Under the pieces are notes generated by a model that made no database searches, had not been told where the DNA came from, and worked only from the letters and a program-made list of their open reading frames with translations. A program made the translations under genes and the position numbers. Positions 62,121 to 64,000 of a stretch of 64,000 nt of DNA are shown in pieces. This DNA is from Paracoccus methylovorus. GTDB lineage: Bacteria; Pseudomonadota; Alphaproteobacteria; Rhodobacterales; Rhodobacteraceae. Position 1 is the first letter of the stretch. Every line of letters begins with the position of its first letter. The stretch covers positions 1,207,501 through 1,271,500 of the forward strand of contig NZ_CP070371.1 in the NCBI RefSeq assembly GCF_016919705.1. The letters are read 5' to 3'.

Positions 62121-63161
62121 TCAGCCCTTGATATCCACCCCATGCTTCGCAGCCGCCTGCAGCACCTGAGCGACGATCCGTTCGGCGATATCCTGCGTTT
62201 CACGCCCGATCATATCGGCTTCCTCGGGGGTGAATTTCTCGCCGCCGTTTTCGCGTTCATTGGTCTGGCTGACAAGCGCGATCAGGTCTTCGAAGCCGCG
62301 GGTGATCGAGGCATCAAGCGCCGGATCATCGGTTGCGATCACAGGGGCGAGCGCCGAGACATACATCCGCTGGCAACCGCCCATGATACCCAGAACGTCC
62401 ACCAGCCGGCTTTGCGCCACAAAGGACAGGGCGTCACCACCGACAAATTGCGATTCCTTCCATTCGGCGAAATAGTCGCCCACGGTCGGCGTCATCACCA
62501 CAACGGCGGTGAAGGCATCATCGCGGTTTGGCACCCAGGCCGACATCTCGGCTTCAAGTGCCTGCGACCATTCGACCAGCGCGCGCGTGGCGCCCACCGC
62601 CAGATTGGCGTCGAACAACACTTCTCCTGTCTTGACCTGGCCATCGCCGTCAAGATCGGCCTCAAGCTTTGCATGGGCCTCGTTGGTGCCCCAGAACAGG
62701 GGTTCGGTAATGCCATGGAACAGGTTGCCCGGCTGCTCCAGAACAGTGCCATCGGGCAGGGTCAAATCGTATTCGGCAACGTCCTCTTCCTCGTCACCCG
62801 GATTTCCAGCGTCAAGGATAAGGTCATATTTCGCGGTTGAGGGGATGCCCGCGACGATGCCTTCGATCACTTCATATTGGTTCGAGGCGGCAAGCCATTG
62901 CGTGCGCAATGCCTTGATCGTCTCGGCCAGCTTTGCGCCGTCGGCTTCCCACGCGGCGGCATAATCGCCGTTGTGGGACGCGATGATCGCGGCATAGGTT
63001 TCGGCCCCGGTGTTAAGCTTTTTAGCTTCGGCGATCAGGGCGCCGTTATGTTCCAGCGTGAACGCCTTGATCTGGGCCAGGCCCTCTTCCTCGGTTATTG
63101 CATACGCGGCAGTGCCAAGGGCCATTGCGGCAGCGGTTATCATCAATTGGGTCAGACGCAT
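62121..63161 (-). CDS. Imelysin-family periplasmic protein (M75-like), iron-uptake associated
   Basis: 346 residues with a signal peptide (MRLTQLMITAAAMALGTAAYA). The helical imelysin fold is suggested by FHGITEPLFWGTNEAHAK, which occupies the place of the usual GxHxxE motif but has one residue more between H and E. Other family-like stretches are DDAFTAVVVMTPTVGDYFAEWK and DVLGIMGGCQRMYVSAL. Imelysins (EfeO, algal-p7-like) bind iron or act with FTR1 permeases. It is the first gene of the unit, and a perfect FNR-type box lies 111 bases upstream. Confidence 0.8.
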   Translation of the reverse strand: MRLTQLMITAAAMALGTAAYAITEEEGLAQIKAFTLEHNGALIAEAKKLNTGAETYAAIIASHNGDYAAAWEADGAKLAETIKALRTQWLAASNQYEVIEGIVAGIPSTAKYDLILDAGNPGDEEEDVAEYDLTLPDGTVLEQPGNLFHGITEPLFWGTNEAHAKLEADLDGDGQVKTGEVLFDANLAVGATRALVEWSQALEAEMSAWVPNRDDAFTAVVVMTPTVGDYFAEWKESQFVGGDALSFVAQSRLVDVLGIMGGCQRMYVSALAPVIATDDPALDASITRGFEDLIALVSQTNERENGGEKFTPEEADMIGRETQDIAERIVAQVLQAAAKHGVDIKG

Positions 63162-63271
63162 ACGGGTTTCCTTCCCTGAATCATCTCAGATTTCGTTGGC
63201 TGACTTCCCGCATCCATAAGACTCGGGCCTGCCCGGCTGCGCTCACAATGCGGTGGAAACCGACCCGCACA

Positions 63272-63285
63272 TTGATCAATATCAA
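63272..63285 (-). promoter_or_regulatory. FNR-type box upstream of the iron-uptake operon
   Basis: Perfect TTGAT-N4-ATCAA (TTGATCAATATCAA). Its centre is 117.5 bases from the imelysin ATG. In class II geometry the -10 would lie near 63247, where the sequence CATTGT is only a weak match, so the exact promoter is unclear. The half-sites are identical to those of the box before fdoG. Confidence 0.65.
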
Positions 63286-63601
63286 AAGCATAGTTTTTTT
63301 GTTTGTTTTCTCTCGCCGGCGACCACTCACCGGGTCTAGCTGGTCAACGGCAAGGAGGGGCCTGCACCGGTTCGGTTCCGGTCAGTTCCTCATGCCAAGC
63401 GGCCGTTTGCTCACCGGGACTTCCAACCTGGGCGGCAGTTTTTGGCGCAGATCGCGCAGAACAAACCGAGTTCTAAGCCTGATCGGTTAATAGTGCGTGG
63501 ATTCAAAAACGACGGGCCAGGTGCTCAAAACCACCTTCCGGTACTCATGCAATCAAGAGCCCGACCTACTCTTCTTTCGTGAGGAAATATCCTCGGGGGG
63601 T

Positions 63602-63624
63602 CCGGGGGGCAGACAGCCCCCCGG
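63602..63624 (-). terminator. Strong hairpin after the NCS2 permease gene
   Basis: Nine-bp perfect stem CCGGGGGGC/GCCCCCCGG with loop AGACA, ending 10 bases past the permease stop. There is no T tract after it in this direction, so termination efficiency is uncertain. Confidence 0.6.
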
Positions 63625-63633
63625 TTTGCCGGA

Positions 63634-64000
63634 TCACTCCACGAAAAAGGCAAAGCGGATCACGAACAGCGCCGCGACGATCCAGGTCGCGGCATGCACT
63701 TCACGTGCACGACCGGTCAGCAGCTTGATTGCCGCATAGCTGACAAAGCCGAAAGCCAGACCGTTGGCGATGGAATAGGTAAAGGGCATCATCAGCGCGG
63801 TCAGCACCGCCGGTGCGCTTTCGGTAACGTCGCTCCACTGGATTTCCTCGAACTCGCGCACCATCAGGCAGGCGACGTAAAGCAGCGCCGGTGCGGTGGC
63901 GTATGCCGGAACCGATCCCGCCAGCGGCGCAAAGAACACCGCCAGCAAGAACAGCGCCGCGACGACCAGCGCAGTCAGCCCGGTGCGACCGCCCGCCTGC
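63634..64000 (-). CDS. NCS2-family purine permease (AzgA-like), C-terminal part
   Basis: The frame is open to the window edge, so the N-terminal part is missing. The visible 122 residues show QAGGRTGLTALVVAALFLLAVFFAPLAGSVPAYATAPALLYVACLMVR and FTYSIANGLAFGFVSYAAIKLL, typical of the last helices of AzgA-type hypoxanthine/guanine/adenine permeases. A hairpin terminator follows the stop. It is divergent in position from, but on the same strand as, the iron-uptake unit. Confidence 0.88.
   Translation of the reverse strand, partial: QAGGRTGLTALVVAALFLLAVFFAPLAGSVPAYATAPALLYVACLMVREFEEIQWSDVTESAPAVLTALMMPFTYSIANGLAFGFVSYAAIKLLTGRAREVHAATWIVAALFVIRFAFFVE

Larger units (their letters stand above)
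63162..63633. other. Intergenic region between the iron-uptake operon and the NCS2 permease
   Basis: About 470 bases with no gene I can support. It holds the FNR-type box at 63272-63285 and an AT-rich run (TTTTTTTGTTTGTTTTCTC) near 63294-63314. It also holds the strong hairpin at 63602-63624. Confidence 0.5.

Overview
The window looks like a chromosome segment of a high-GC alphaproteobacterium of the Rhodobacteraceae, most like Paracoccus. The support is a formate dehydrogenase of the FdoGHI type with cysteine in place of selenocysteine, a DUF1489 protein, an infA-maf-RNase E/G-yacG cluster ending at tRNA-Phe, perfect FNR-type boxes, and codon use strongly biased to G/C in the third position. 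No 16S rRNA gene is present, so this placement is inference.

Layout. 1-1.4 kb: 3' part of a sulfotransferase-like glycan gene. 1.5-7.1 kb (minus): formate dehydrogenase operon fdoG-fdoH-fdoI-fdhE behind a good FNR-type promoter, with a divergent LysR gene and a perfect 26-bp palindrome. 8.5-11.7 kb: a two-component pair whose NtrC-like regulator has no DNA-binding domain. 11.9-13.8 kb: tRNA-Glu, a Bcr/CflA efflux pump and DUF1489. 13.8-25.1 kb: an accessory mosaic, bounded on the right by tRNA-Gly(CCC), with a baeRF-type protein, a glycosyltransferase, an outer-membrane barrel carrying a 214-residue repeat insert, a Hint-domain protein, decayed IS1182-like and IS3-like elements sitting in phage lysis-gene remnants, and an AT-rich FkbM methyltransferase.

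25.5-32.2 kb: RND efflux adaptor and pump, then a NarX/NarL-like pair. 32.2-36.8 kb: an XRE/ScfR-type regulator, a CheY-like protein, a small membrane protein and a solute-symporter/histidine-kinase fusion. 36.9-40.5 kb: a lone FliM-like protein and the housekeeping cluster infA-maf-rng-yacG-tRNA-Phe.

40.9-54.9 kb: a nitrogen-scavenging island. A minus-strand unit encodes an N-carbamoylsarcosine amidohydrolase-like enzyme, an ATP-dependent hydantoinase (HyuA/HyuB) and an NCS1 permease, which together fit conversion of N-methylhydantoin (a creatinine product) to sarcosine. A plus-strand unit encodes a polyamine-type ABC importer and an M19 dipeptidase homologue whose usual metal ligands are partly absent. 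Two paralogous LysR genes lie tail to tail between the units. A decayed IS21 istB gene lies at one end and a rearranged prophage remnant (terminase piece next to tape measure) at the other.

57.9-63.2 kb (minus): imelysin-like protein, small cytochrome b, pentaheme cytochrome c and FTR1 iron permease in one overlapping operon with a perfect FNR-type box upstream. It reads as an oxygen-regulated iron importer with its own electron-transfer chain and is the best candidate here for an under-described system. The window ends inside an NCS2 purine permease gene.
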